64,000 bases of DNA from assembly GCA_030645235.1 (NCBI GenBank), contig JAUSMV010000030.1:1054001-1118000 (forward strand), given 5' to 3'. The DNA comes from Parvibaculum sp. Its GTDB lineage: Bacteria; Pseudomonadota; Alphaproteobacteria; Parvibaculales; Parvibaculaceae. The translations under genes and the position numbers were made by a program. The notes under the pieces were generated by a model. It ran no database searches. It was not told the origin of the DNA and saw nothing but the letters and a program-made list of their open reading frames with translations. Positions 49,801 to 59,131 of this stretch are shown here, piece after piece. Position 1 is the first letter of the stretch. The number at the start of each line of letters is the position of its first letter.

Positions 49801-51043
49801 ACAGCGCGTAAGCGGCAACACGAAAGTCGCGATCAATGCCGAAGGCGATATTGTCAAACCCGTCATCAATGGCAGCATTATCGTGACCGGCGGCGCTTAT
49901 GAAAACTTTATGACGGGCACTTATCTCAAAAACATCGACGCGCGTTTGACGGGACACAGCAGCCAAACGCTCGACTTCACGCTCACCGCCACGGATGGCG
50001 AAGCGGGTCGCCTCACCGGTCAGGGTACTGTCTCGCTCGGCACGGAAATGCTGCAGGCGATTTCGATTTCAACGACGCTCGACAATATGCGTCTCGTCCG
50101 GCGCAGCGATCTTGATGCGACGATTGACGGATCCCTGAGCCTCACGGGTCCGGTCTTTCCACCAACACTTGAGGCACCCGTTACTTTGAGTGGCGCACTC
50201 ACGACGCGCGCCATGCACATCACCATTCCCGACAGCCTCCCCGCCGACGTGCCGCTGGTCGAAGTCATCGAGATCAATGGCGGCACACAAGGCGAGACAT
50301 CCGTTGACGGCAAAGCCGTTCCCCTGCCGCTGCTGCTTGATGTGACGCTCGCCACCACCAAGCCCGTTCGCATCAGCGGACGCGGGTTGGATTCACTTTG
50401 GGTTGGTGACTTCGCTGTCAAAGGCCGCATCGATGAACCACTCATCAAAGGTGATCTCAACAGCCAGCGCGGCACATTGGATTTTGCGGGCAAGACCTTC
50501 ACGCTCACCAAAGGCCGCGTGAATTTTCCCGGCACCTATCCGGTCGATCCGAACTTTACCGCGACACTCACATTCAAGCGTGATGACTTCACGGCAAATA
50601 TCGGCGTCAGCGGCAATAGCGCCAAACCGGAGATTACATTTTCGTCCAGCCCCAGTTTGCCGAAAGACGAAATCCTTTCACGTATCCTGTTCGACAAAGG
50701 TGTCGGTGAACTGTCAGCAATGGAAACACTGCAACTCGCGCGCACGCTGGCGGAACTTTCCGGTGTCAATATCGGTGGCACAGGCGGCGGCATCATGGAC
50801 CGCGTGCAGGAAACACTGGCGCTTGATGTGCTCCGCATCGATAGCAGCGCATCGGGCGCGACGACCGTTGAGGCCGGTAAGTATATTCAGAAAGGTATCT
50901 ATGTCGGCCTTGAGCAGGGCGCCCTTGCCAGCGACAGCTCGGTCAAGGTTGAGATTGAATTGACGCCGCAGATTTCGGTTGAAACCAGCATCGGCCAGAA
51001 CTCAACAGGCGATGTCGGCGTCAACTGGAAATGGGATTACTGA
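46841..51043 (+). CDS. tamB: Translocation/assembly module TamB (AsmA-like)
   Basis: 1400-aa protein with N-terminal TM anchor and C-terminal DUF490 signature GDLNSQRGTLDFAGKTFTLTKGRVNFPG...LSRILFDKGVGELSAMETLQLA. Confidence 0.94.
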   Translation: MAAPVSRWHSPVPVMRRLMKWTLGLVVTFVLVIALIVALLQIASLRQALLAFSLSAVNQGSTKVEIGDLTGEWPRHLHIVDLSISDAQGPWLTLREADVTWSPLALIRGDISIRTLVASGLTVARMPEDNKTGIEEPETTGSPFALSPLPFGLKVGSGTITDIILGRALAEPGATGDLARLDLVTSLNLDMETLDLSLEIERKDDITGRLTGSVLYSPRSRALTLSLDLEDGDAAHKGLIDELAGLDLGPLKLTASTDTVEGKMTGTLALQADSNLKLHGRADGFWNRDLALKLDAKASGRLLEPTLKDIGGANDIVLSTDLVWGAKDNLTLDNLNVTTGKLFMSAKAYLESISLAAPHNFEATGTLEGLDKRLELKDGTTLSTLQWAAKSQLDFRTGFADNTELSFIGPSGSASYTGSVSLDFSVFKGAARVDLIDLSVLNEFADMQMSGAATLDLSSIDTDTQGNISADISIVTNGASFSDPTLDQLGGNTEATGEIVIANKGGFELSSLVAKPQSDHYAFNGNVKISAGDALSGDLHFTSSAIERILTTGDASGSFKANATLSGTLNAPRGDLVAMLTKGQIGGVQTDEATLTINTTQGSGPLAFRFKGEPGTAQLDALLHFPDEGGVQIDDIKSNLFGSRVTGYVLIDKASLITASLSGERVIFKPLGEIVGTSLAGTGTFLFKASPVNDKQSASLNLTSGRLDVEGVTLDQVTLTSKFTDLFHDANVDASLVAASGQINLTHLDSVKFTARGPLSKLAIDGNVTGKHEAQFPQDIAITAQTVLHVTKSTSLNLNSVNLTLGKSTASLARPVTLKLDNGISAKAMQIDLVGSAGTGRITGDMAIGSAARMKFKLDHVPLDLAALFMPAGRITGSLDGAFVLDAAQGSGKFGFWFKQVRLTPELDRPQPAFDANVDGVWAKGRLNIVAEAHGVSSQPFMLKAALPVTRAQGSAFPALAKRGSLSASLNWDGELETLAALADLSGQRVSGNTKVAINAEGDIVKPVINGSIIVTGGAYENFMTGTYLKNIDARLTGHSSQTLDFTLTATDGEAGRLTGQGTVSLGTEMLQAISISTTLDNMRLVRRSDLDATIDGSLSLTGPVFPPTLEAPVTLSGALTTRAMHITIPDSLPADVPLVEVIEINGGTQGETSVDGKAVPLPLLLDVTLATTKPVRISGRGLDSLWVGDFAVKGRIDEPLIKGDLNSQRGTLDFAGKTFTLTKGRVNFPGTYPVDPNFTATLTFKRDDFTANIGVSGNSAKPEITFSSSPSLPKDEILSRILFDKGVGELSAMETLQLARTLAELSGVNIGGTGGGIMDRVQETLALDVLRIDSSASGATTVEAGKYIQKGIYVGLEQGALASDSSVKVEIELTPQISVETSIGQNSTGDVGVNWKWDY

Positions 51044-51062
51044 CCGTTCGCCGGGAGATCAG

Positions 51063-51410
51063 TTAGGGGGTCAGCCCGGGTTGCTGTTTTATGTCACCAT
51101 TCGGCGACGCGCGGCCCATGCCATCGAGAAGCGCCTTGTCTTTCAGCGCCTTCTCGGCCTGTTCTTTTTCGTATTGTTCGGCAAACATTTCAGCATCGCG
51201 CTGCTCCGGCGTGTCGTAACGCTCGTCTTCGTTGGAGCGATAGTTCACGGGCGGTGAATCCGCTGAATCATGAATTTCGAAATGCTGATCGGTCGGCGCG
51301 GGCTTTGCCGCTTCTTCCGCCAGAACCGGACCGGACAGCGCCAATGCAATCGCCGTCGCGCAGGCCATCATCGTGCCTGCTGCTTTGAATGTTGCTTTGC
51401 CGTTTTTCAT
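51063..51410 (-). CDS. Small secreted hypothetical protein
   Basis: Signal peptide MKNGKATFKAAGTMMACATAIALALSGPVLA, charged mature region. Confidence 0.6.
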   Translation of the reverse strand: MKNGKATFKAAGTMMACATAIALALSGPVLAEEAAKPAPTDQHFEIHDSADSPPVNYRSNEDERYDTPEQRDAEMFAEQYEKEQAEKALKDKALLDGMGRASPNGDIKQQPGLTP

Positions 51411-51547
51411 GTCCGTCACTCCTGTCTTTACCATCCCCCTCTTTTACAAGGTTTCGGCACAATCTGATCGTCCTAATTTGGTCATAACGTGGCAGACCCG
51501 GCACAGTCAGGGCAATATTAAGGGTTAAATAGCCCCTTTCGGAAACC

Positions 51548-52576
51548 TTAGTGCTGAGCAGGGTCCGCCACTCTGACGATGAGCTTGCCCATATTCTGAC
51601 CGTCAAACAGGCGATTAACCGCGGTCGGTGCGTTCTCAAGCCCGTCCACGATGGTCTCTTCGTGATGTAATTTACCTGTCGCGACCCACTCGGCGAGCTG
51701 GCGCGCGCCTTCGGCATATTTGGCGAAAAAGTCTGTCACGATGAAGCCGCGCACCTGAATGCGGCGCATCAGGATGGGTGAGAAGTCGGCGCGCATCGGC
51801 TGATCGGTGTTATAGCCGGAGATCATGCCGCAGAGAGGCATGCGGCTGAACAGGTTCATCCGTGCCATGACGGCTTCCATGATCTCGCCGCCGACATTTT
51901 CAAAGTTCACATCGATCCCGTCAGGCGTTGCCGCCACGAGTTGTTCTTTCCAGTCGGCGCGCTTGTAATCAACGGCCGCGTCAAAGCCGAGCTTCTCGAC
52001 AATGTAGCGGCATTTGTCAGCACCGCCCGCAATGCCGACCACACGACAGCCTTTGATCTTGGCAATCTGCCCCACAACCGATCCCACGGCACCGGCAGCG
52101 GCGGAGACGAGAACCGTCTCACCCGCTTTGGGTTGGCCGAGTTCCAGCAAGCCAAAATAGGCGGTGAGACCCGTCATGCCGCAGGCACCCATCATGGCGG
52201 TGAGCGGCACAGGCAGACCCTTGGGAATGACGCCCATGCGGTTGTCCATTTTCTCGCCCGCAATCGTATAATCCTGCCAGCCGGTGAGACCTGTCACATG
52301 ATCCCCGACCTGATAGGCCGGTGAGTTTGACTTCACCACCACGCCGATGCCGCCGCCACGCATGACAGCGCCGAGTTCCACAGGCGGCATGTACTGATCC
52401 ATGTCGCTCATCCAGATGCGGTTCGTCGGATCAAGGCTCAGATAAAGCGTGCGCACCAGTGCCTCGCCCTGCGCGGGCTCGGGAATGTCGGCTTCAACGA
52501 GATCGAAGTCCGTGGTTTTGATGCGACCCACGGGCCGCGACTTCAGACGGAACTGACGGTTGACGTTGTTTTTCAT
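51548..52576 (-). CDS. NADP-dependent oxidoreductase (MDR superfamily)
   Basis: TAYFGLLELGQPKAGETVLVSAAAGAVGSVVGQIAKIKGCRVVGIAGG. Confidence 0.92.
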   Translation of the reverse strand: MKNNVNRQFRLKSRPVGRIKTTDFDLVEADIPEPAQGEALVRTLYLSLDPTNRIWMSDMDQYMPPVELGAVMRGGGIGVVVKSNSPAYQVGDHVTGLTGWQDYTIAGEKMDNRMGVIPKGLPVPLTAMMGACGMTGLTAYFGLLELGQPKAGETVLVSAAAGAVGSVVGQIAKIKGCRVVGIAGGADKCRYIVEKLGFDAAVDYKRADWKEQLVAATPDGIDVNFENVGGEIMEAVMARMNLFSRMPLCGMISGYNTDQPMRADFSPILMRRIQVRGFIVTDFFAKYAEGARQLAEWVATGKLHHEETIVDGLENAPTAVNRLFDGQNMGKLIVRVADPAQH

Positions 52577-52624
52577 TTTATCTTTCTCATTCCCAAACCA
52601 CGTATTTATCCAAAGCCTCATAGA

Positions 52625-54523
52625 TCAGGGCATCACGATCTCAAACCAGAAATTGAAATAGTCAAACAGCGCGATGAGATCGCTCACTGACTTTGTATTG
52701 CCCTTAACGTTTGCCTCACCCTTGGCCACGAGATCGTCAATCTTTGCTTCACCAAGGACGAGCTGCACAAAGCTCAGACGCGACAGGGAAACCGTCGCAT
52801 CGGCTTTGGCGTCCTGCTTGTCCTTAAAGTGATGCAGCACAGCGTTTTCGAGCGTGACGAGATATTTTTCGCGCGTGTCCGTGAACTCAAAATTGAGCAC
52901 GATATAGGCCGCGCCCGCCTTCGGTCCGTTGAGACGCACGGACAATGAATCGAGCAACTGCTCGACGGGAAGCTCGCGGATCTGGCCCGCCCCGCCGATA
53001 CCCTGTCCCATGGCGGGCGCGCGCGGATTGCGTAGTTCCATTGCCGCCGTGAGATAGAAGCCACGCCACGGTCCGCTTTCGGCCTGATAGCCAAGCTGCT
53101 CCAGCGCGTCGGCCTGCAGGTGACGTGCATCGGCATTCGCCGGATCGGCGAAGACGAGATGATTGCCGATTTCTGCGACCCAACGATAGTCGCCCTTGTC
53201 ATAGGCCGCGCGCGCATGGGCGAGGAGCTTGTCAGACCCGCCCGCAAGCTCGACATAGCGTTTGCCTGCTTCGACCGGCGGCAGCTTGTGCAGGTTCGCG
53301 GGGTTGCCGTCGAACCAGCCGAGATAACGCTGATAGACGGCCTTGGCGTTGTGATTGAGCGTGCCGTAATAGCCGCGCGTGTACCATTCTTCGGCGAGCG
53401 TCGGCGGCAATGCAATTTCTTCGGCAATCTCGGTGGGCGTCAACCCGTGATTGGCAAAGCGCAAGGTCTGGTCATGCACATATTTGTACATGTCGCGCTG
53501 CTTCTTCAGGAAGTCGATGGCGACATCCGAGCCCCAGCGCGGCCAATGGTGACTGGCGAAGAGTACATCGGATTTCGCGCCGAAAAGCTCAATCGCTTCG
53601 TTGATGTAATAGGACCATGACTTCGCATCGCGTACCTGCGCGCCGCGCGGCGTGTAGATATTGTGCATATGGCAGGAGCAATTTTCCGCCATGCAAAGCG
53701 CCTTCATCTGCGGGAAATAGAAATTCATTTCCGCAGGCGCTTCTGTGTCAGGTGTCATCTGGAAGATGATTTCAACGCCGTCAACGACGAGCTTTTCCAT
53801 TGTCTCTTTGATGAGAACGGTGGGCGGCACGAGGCTCACCTGCCCCATCGACACGGTTTTGCCGAGGCCCGCATCAACGTGACCTTTGGGACCACGCGGC
53901 AAAAGCGCGCCGTACATGTAAGTCGCGCGACGGCCCATGGCGACGCCAGCGAGCACATTCTCGCTCACCGCTTCTTTCAGAAACCCGTCAGGCGCGATGA
54001 TCGGAATGTCGCCGCGCGCCAGGTCCTCATCGGTCAGCACGCCTTTGACGCCGCCATAGTGATCAACATGGGAATGGGTGTAGATGACGCCGGTCACAGG
54101 CTTGTCGCCGCGATGGGCGCGCATGAGATCAAGGCCCGCGCGCGCGGTCTCAGATGAAATCAGCGGATCGATAATGACATAGCCTTTGTCGCCTTCGATG
54201 AAGGTGATGTTGGACAGGTCAAAATTACGCACCTGATAGATACGCTCGGTCACTTTGAAGAGACCATGGATTTTGTTGAGCTTGGCCTGACGCCAAAGGC
54301 TCGGATTGACCGTGTCGGGTGTTGCTTCTTCGTCTTCAAAGGCAAAGCCGGACATGTCCCAGACGGCGTGACCGGCCGCATTGACGATGCGTGCATCGGG
54401 GATCGTTGCGATGAAGCCGCGGGTCGAGTTTTTGAAATCTTCGTCTGACGCAGGCGGCAGCTTCTCGCGCAAATGCGCATGGGCCTGACATGTGGCGTGT
54501 GTTGCGTCTTTCGGACCTTGCAT
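52625..54523 (-). CDS. Alkyl sulfatase-like MBL-fold hydrolase (SdsA1/BDS1 type)
   Basis: YTHSHVDHYGGVKGV metallo-lactamase motif, dimerisation domain and C-terminal SCP2-like domain. Confidence 0.88.
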   Translation of the reverse strand: MQGPKDATHATCQAHAHLREKLPPASDEDFKNSTRGFIATIPDARIVNAAGHAVWDMSGFAFEDEEATPDTVNPSLWRQAKLNKIHGLFKVTERIYQVRNFDLSNITFIEGDKGYVIIDPLISSETARAGLDLMRAHRGDKPVTGVIYTHSHVDHYGGVKGVLTDEDLARGDIPIIAPDGFLKEAVSENVLAGVAMGRRATYMYGALLPRGPKGHVDAGLGKTVSMGQVSLVPPTVLIKETMEKLVVDGVEIIFQMTPDTEAPAEMNFYFPQMKALCMAENCSCHMHNIYTPRGAQVRDAKSWSYYINEAIELFGAKSDVLFASHHWPRWGSDVAIDFLKKQRDMYKYVHDQTLRFANHGLTPTEIAEEIALPPTLAEEWYTRGYYGTLNHNAKAVYQRYLGWFDGNPANLHKLPPVEAGKRYVELAGGSDKLLAHARAAYDKGDYRWVAEIGNHLVFADPANADARHLQADALEQLGYQAESGPWRGFYLTAAMELRNPRAPAMGQGIGGAGQIRELPVEQLLDSLSVRLNGPKAGAAYIVLNFEFTDTREKYLVTLENAVLHHFKDKQDAKADATVSLSRLSFVQLVLGEAKIDDLVAKGEANVKGNTKSVSDLIALFDYFNFWFEIVMP

Positions 54524-54613
54524 CGCTTCCCCCAGTTTTAGGTGCCGATCACCTGTCGGCTTAACGGCGAGATTAGCCCGACAAGGGACCAAGTACAAAG
54601 CATCCCTTGGGGC

Positions 54614-54644
54614 TTGACCTTCCAGTGACAGGAAGGACTAGGGT
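54614..54644 (+). promoter_or_regulatory. MerR-family (CueR-like) promoter/operator of the copper ATPase gene
   Basis: TTGACC-TTCCAGTGACAGGAAGGAC(19 bp)-TAGGGT with dyad CCTTCC/GGAAGG. Confidence 0.75.
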
Positions 54645-54679
54645 GTCTACCAATGAGAAAATCAAACCGGTAGTTCAGG

Positions 54680-57010
54680 ATGGATAAGCACACCCACGAT
54701 CATTGCAACCACGGGCACGGAGCCGCGCCGGACAAGGCCAAAGATGTTGTCTGCGGCATGAGTGTGACCATCGAAGGTGCGAAGCATCAGATGGTGCATC
54801 AGGGCAAAACCTATTATTTCTGCAGCGCCGGTTGCCGTCAGAAGTTTGAAGCCGACCCGCAAAACTATCTGACACCCAAGCATGATGAACCACCCGTGCC
54901 TGCGGGCACGATATTCACCTGCCCGATGCATCCTGAAGTCCAACAAATCGGACCCGGCTCCTGCCCCAAATGCGGCATGGCGCTCGAACCCATGATGCCG
55001 TCGCTTGATGAGGCCCCCAATCACGAACTCATCGACATGCAGCGACGCTTCATTGTGAGTGCCGTGCTGGGTATGCCGCTTGTTGTGTTTAACATGGGCG
55101 GCCATGCCGGATTTTTCAGCGCGCTGATGGGCCAGGCGCAATGGATTGAAGCGGCGCTGGCGACCCCCGTTGTGCTTTGGTGCGGCGCGCCTTTCTTTGT
55201 GCGCGGCTGGGCCTCGCTCGTCACGCGCCATTTCAATATGTTCACGCTGATCGCGCTCGGCACAGGCATCGCTTGGAGCTACAGCATGGTCGCAATGCTT
55301 GCGCCGCAGCTGTTTCCCGCCGGCTTTCGCAATCATATGGGAGAGGTGCCGGTTTATTTTGAAGCCGCCGCCGTCATTACGCTTCTTGTGCTGCTGGGGC
55401 AAGTTCTCGAACTCAAAGCCCGCGAACGCACGGGCGGCGCCATTCGGGCATTGCTTGATCTCGCGCCGAAGACAGCTAGACGTTTAGGCAAAGACGGCTC
55501 GGAACAGGACATCGACTTATCGGACGTGCATGTCGGCGATGAGCTGCGCGTACGACCCGGCGATCAGGTGCCGGTCGACGGCGTGATCCTTTCAGGCGAA
55601 GGCACGATCGATCAATCGATGATGACAGGCGAGCCTTTGCCCGTGCAGCGCGGCGTGGGTGAGCATGTATTGGCTGCGACGCTCAATCAGGCGGGCAGCT
55701 TTGTCATGCGCGCCGACAAAGTGGGCGCGGAGACAACCTTGTCGCGCATTGTGCAACTCGTGGCAGACGCCCAGCGCTCGCGCGCACCGGTACAGGCTCT
55801 CGTCGATCAGGTCGCAAGCTGGTTTGTGCCGCTGGTGCTGGCGTCTGCCGCTCTCGCTTTCGCAGTATGGGCGACCGTGGGACCGGAGCCGCGTCTCTCT
55901 TATGGCTTGGTCGCTGCCATTGCCGTTCTCATCATTGCCTGCCCCTGTGCGCTCGGTCTTGCGACACCCATGTCAATCATGGTGGGCATGGGGCGCGGGG
56001 CGCGCGCCGGTGTCTTGGTGCGCAACGCTGATGCGCTGCAAATGATGGAGCGCGTTGATACTCTGGTGATCGACAAAACCGGTACGCTGACGGAGGGACG
56101 TCCCTCACTTGTCGCCGTCGGTGTTGCTCCTGAACACAAAGAAAATGATGTGCTGCGCCTCGCGGCATCCCTTGAACGCGGCTCGGAGCATCCGTTGGCG
56201 GCTGCCATTGTGAGTGCTGCCACAGAGCGCGGTCTCGACATTCCCGCCTATACCGACTTCCGCAATGAAAACGGCAAAGGCGCGGCAGGGCTTGTGGAGG
56301 GCAAGCACCTCACAATCGGAAGCGCGCGCTTTCTCACCGAGAGCGGCGCTGATGTATCAGCCTTTGCGACTGATGCAAAGCACGCGGCGGAACAAGGTGC
56401 CACCGTGATTTTTCTCGCGATTGAAAATCAGGCGGCCGCCTATTTTGTTTTGGCTGACAAAGTGAAGTCCACAGCGGTACCCGCACTCGCAGCTCTGCGC
56501 GAGCAGGGATTGCACGTCATCATGGCCACGGGCGACGGCAAGGCGACAGCGGATGCTGTTGCAAAATCGCTCGGCATTGACGAGGTGCTGGCCGAAGCCT
56601 TGCCTGCCGACAAGGCGGTGCTGATTGCGAAACTGCGCAGCGAAGGCCGCATTGTTGCGATGGCCGGTGACGGGATCAATGACGCACCGGCTCTGGCAGA
56701 GGCTCATATCGGCATTGCCATGGGCACGGGCAGCGACATCGCCATGCAGTCGGCAGGCGTGACGCTCTTGCATGGTGATCTCAACGGGATTGTGAAAGCG
56801 CGGACTTTGTCACATGCGACCATGCGCAATATCCGCTTAAACCTGCTCTTTGCCTTTGCCTATAACGCGGCAGGCGTGCCCGTTGCGGCGGGGCTTCTTT
56901 ATCCGGCGTTCGGAATTTTGCTGACGCCTGTTATGGCGGCAGCGGCGATGGCGCTGTCATCGGTCAGCGTCATCGCCAATGCGTTACGGTTGCAGCGGTT
57001 GAAGCTTTAG
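54680..57010 (+). CDS. copA: Copper-translocating P1B-type ATPase with N-terminal YHS and heavy-metal-binding domains
   Basis: VVCGMSVTIEG (YHS), FTCPMHPEVQQIGPGSCPKCGMAL, CPCALGLATP, DKTGTLTEG, GDGINDAPALAEA. Confidence 0.92.
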   Translation: MDKHTHDHCNHGHGAAPDKAKDVVCGMSVTIEGAKHQMVHQGKTYYFCSAGCRQKFEADPQNYLTPKHDEPPVPAGTIFTCPMHPEVQQIGPGSCPKCGMALEPMMPSLDEAPNHELIDMQRRFIVSAVLGMPLVVFNMGGHAGFFSALMGQAQWIEAALATPVVLWCGAPFFVRGWASLVTRHFNMFTLIALGTGIAWSYSMVAMLAPQLFPAGFRNHMGEVPVYFEAAAVITLLVLLGQVLELKARERTGGAIRALLDLAPKTARRLGKDGSEQDIDLSDVHVGDELRVRPGDQVPVDGVILSGEGTIDQSMMTGEPLPVQRGVGEHVLAATLNQAGSFVMRADKVGAETTLSRIVQLVADAQRSRAPVQALVDQVASWFVPLVLASAALAFAVWATVGPEPRLSYGLVAAIAVLIIACPCALGLATPMSIMVGMGRGARAGVLVRNADALQMMERVDTLVIDKTGTLTEGRPSLVAVGVAPEHKENDVLRLAASLERGSEHPLAAAIVSAATERGLDIPAYTDFRNENGKGAAGLVEGKHLTIGSARFLTESGADVSAFATDAKHAAEQGATVIFLAIENQAAAYFVLADKVKSTAVPALAALREQGLHVIMATGDGKATADAVAKSLGIDEVLAEALPADKAVLIAKLRSEGRIVAMAGDGINDAPALAEAHIGIAMGTGSDIAMQSAGVTLLHGDLNGIVKARTLSHATMRNIRLNLLFAFAYNAAGVPVAAGLLYPAFGILLTPVMAAAAMALSSVSVIANALRLQRLKL

Positions 57011-57023
57011 TTCACGACACGCC

Positions 57024-57536
57024 CTAGTTAACAACGCGCCATGAGCCGTCGGGCTGCTGGCAGGCTGTGCCGTAGCCATAGGTCATCCGGCCGCCAATAT
57101 TGGCCTGCGACTGATACTCGCGGCAATACTGGCCCGACTGCGTCTGATAGATGTCGGAAGACGGCGTCGCCTGAATGGGCTGATTATAGCCGTAGTTTGA
57201 GCCATAGACGGGCGCGGGCGCATAGACCGGCTGGGCATAGGACGGCTGGCTCGCGGCAGACATCACCGCTGCGCCAAGGATCACACCACCGATCAGCGCG
57301 ATAGCGGCAAGGCCGTCATCACCGCCACGACGTCCACCACCATGATGGCCGCCACCGTGATAGCCGCCGCCATGGCTGTAACCACCACCGCCGCCACCCC
57401 AACCGCCGCCACCGCCGCCGCCATGACGGCCGCCGGCATAGGCAGGCACGCTCAGGGCCATTGATGTTGCAGCCACCAGTGCCACGGCCATGGCCGTGGA
57501 TTTCAGCGCCTTGCGGGATTTGAGAAATGTACTCAT
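57024..57536 (-). CDS. Secreted Gly/His-rich hypothetical protein
   Basis: Signal peptide ending PAYA, then GGRHGGGGGGGWGGGGGGYSHGGGYHGGGHHGGGRRGG; C-terminal YGYGTACQQPDGSWRVVN. Confidence 0.7.
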   Translation of the reverse strand: MSTFLKSRKALKSTAMAVALVAATSMALSVPAYAGGRHGGGGGGGWGGGGGGYSHGGGYHGGGHHGGGRRGGDDGLAAIALIGGVILGAAVMSAASQPSYAQPVYAPAPVYGSNYGYNQPIQATPSSDIYQTQSGQYCREYQSQANIGGRMTYGYGTACQQPDGSWRVVN

Positions 57537-57651
57537 CGAACCAACTCCTGGCAGACTATTCCTTGAGGCGGGTGCCGTGCCTGGGGGTTCAGGTGTCGGA
57601 TCGCCTTTTGTCATACCGGTATAGGGGGTACTGCCTGAACGCCACCTGAAC

Positions 57652-57683
57652 AAAAAAGGCCGCTCCGGTTGCCCGGAACGGCC
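57652..57683 (-). terminator. Intrinsic terminator downstream of the aldehyde dehydrogenase gene
   Basis: Minus strand GGCCGTTCCGGGCAACCGGAGCGGCCTTTTTT. Confidence 0.8.
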
Positions 57684-57704
57684 GATTTCTGAGGCTTATA
57701 TCAC

Positions 57705-59108
57705 TTAGCGGGCGACGTTGATGACCTGAAGCTGGGTGAACTCAGCCAGACCTTCTTCGCCAAGCTCCGTGCCGAGACCGGACATTTTCGAACCGCCGAA
57801 GGGAATATTCGGTGCGAGTTCAGCGTGTTTATTGACCCAGACTGAGCCCGACTCCATCTGTAAGGCGAGCTTATAGGCGCGGTCAGGATTGGACGACCAG
57901 ACCGAGCCGCCAAGGCCATAAGGCGAGGCATTGGCACGGGCGACCGCATCTTCGGGATCAGAATATTTGATCACCGGCAGGACGGGGCCGAACTGTTCTT
58001 CGTCCACCAGACGCGTACCGTCCGTGATGTCGCGCACGATGGTCGGCTGGATGAAGAAACCGGCACCCGACATTTTCTCGCCGCCCGCGATGACCTTGCC
58101 ATGCTTCTTCGCATCGGCAATGACTTCGCTCACCTTGTCATATTGCATTTTGTTTTGCAGCGGCCCGAGTTGCGTGCCCTGCTTCAAACCATCGCCGACA
58201 ATCGCGGCGTTCGCCAGGATCGCCAGCTCGTCGCACATTTCATCATAGATCGATTCATGCACATAAAGCCGCTTCATCGCGATGCAGACCTGACCATTGT
58301 TCTGGAAAGCGCTCTGGAACAAAGCAGGCGCCATCTTTTTCGGATCAACGTCATCAAGCACAATGCCCGCATCATTGCCGCCAAGCTCAAGCGTGATGCG
58401 CTTCAATGTAGCAGCGGCTCCCGCCATGACTTTGGAGCCGGTGGCGGTTGAACCCGTAAAGGAGATCTTGCGCACATCGGGATGGGCGGTCAGCGCACCG
58501 CCGAGATCATTCGCATCCGTGATGATGTTGACGACACCGGCAGGCAGAATGTCTTTGATGAGTTCGCCAAGGCGCAGCGATGTCAGCGGCGTTGTCGGCG
58601 CGGGCTTCAACACGATGGTGTTGCCTGCGAGAAGGGCTGGCGGCAGTTTGAACGACATCAGGATCATCGGGAAGTTCCACGGCACGATCGCGCCTATAAC
58701 GCCGAGTGGCTTCCTGTGCAGTTCCACCTTGCGGCCTTCGCTGTCGTCGATAACTTTAATCGGCAGATCAAGCGCCGTGAAATAGCGGAAGAAAGCGGCG
58801 GTGCCATAAACTTCGCCTGTCGCGTCCGCGAGCGGCTTGCCCTGTTCCTGTGTCAGCAGGCGCGCCAGTTCCGCACCATTGGCTTCAATCACATCGGCAA
58901 TGGCATTCAATGCTTTCTTGCGGTCAGCCATCGGGGTTTTGGACCAGGCCGGAAATGCAGCTTTGGCGGCGGCAACGGCCTGATTAAGCTGCGCCACAGA
59001 GGCGCGCGGGCATTTCGCCAGCACTTCCTCGGTCGCGGGGTTGATCACATCCATCGTCTGATCGCCTGCGACGAGCTTGCCGCCGATCAAGAGTTTGTAG
59101 TCGCTCAT
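57705..59108 (-). CDS. NAD(P)-dependent aldehyde dehydrogenase
   Basis: VPWNFPMILMSFKLPPALLAGN, LELGGNDAGIVLDD, FQNNGQVCIAMKR. Confidence 0.93.
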   Translation of the reverse strand: MSDYKLLIGGKLVAGDQTMDVINPATEEVLAKCPRASVAQLNQAVAAAKAAFPAWSKTPMADRKKALNAIADVIEANGAELARLLTQEQGKPLADATGEVYGTAAFFRYFTALDLPIKVIDDSEGRKVELHRKPLGVIGAIVPWNFPMILMSFKLPPALLAGNTIVLKPAPTTPLTSLRLGELIKDILPAGVVNIITDANDLGGALTAHPDVRKISFTGSTATGSKVMAGAAATLKRITLELGGNDAGIVLDDVDPKKMAPALFQSAFQNNGQVCIAMKRLYVHESIYDEMCDELAILANAAIVGDGLKQGTQLGPLQNKMQYDKVSEVIADAKKHGKVIAGGEKMSGAGFFIQPTIVRDITDGTRLVDEEQFGPVLPVIKYSDPEDAVARANASPYGLGGSVWSSNPDRAYKLALQMESGSVWVNKHAELAPNIPFGGSKMSGLGTELGEEGLAEFTQLQVINVAR

Positions 59109-59131
59109 TTGAAATCTCCCTGAATGGTTTT

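Noticed and set aside
54662-55402. 246-aa minus-strand ORF
   Set aside because: Antisense to the copA start, which has clear metal-binding motifs
57340-57430. Repetitive GCC/ACC-rich DNA that superficially resembles a tandem repeat array
   Set aside because: Explained by Gly/His codons of the secreted protein; not a CRISPR or non-coding repeat
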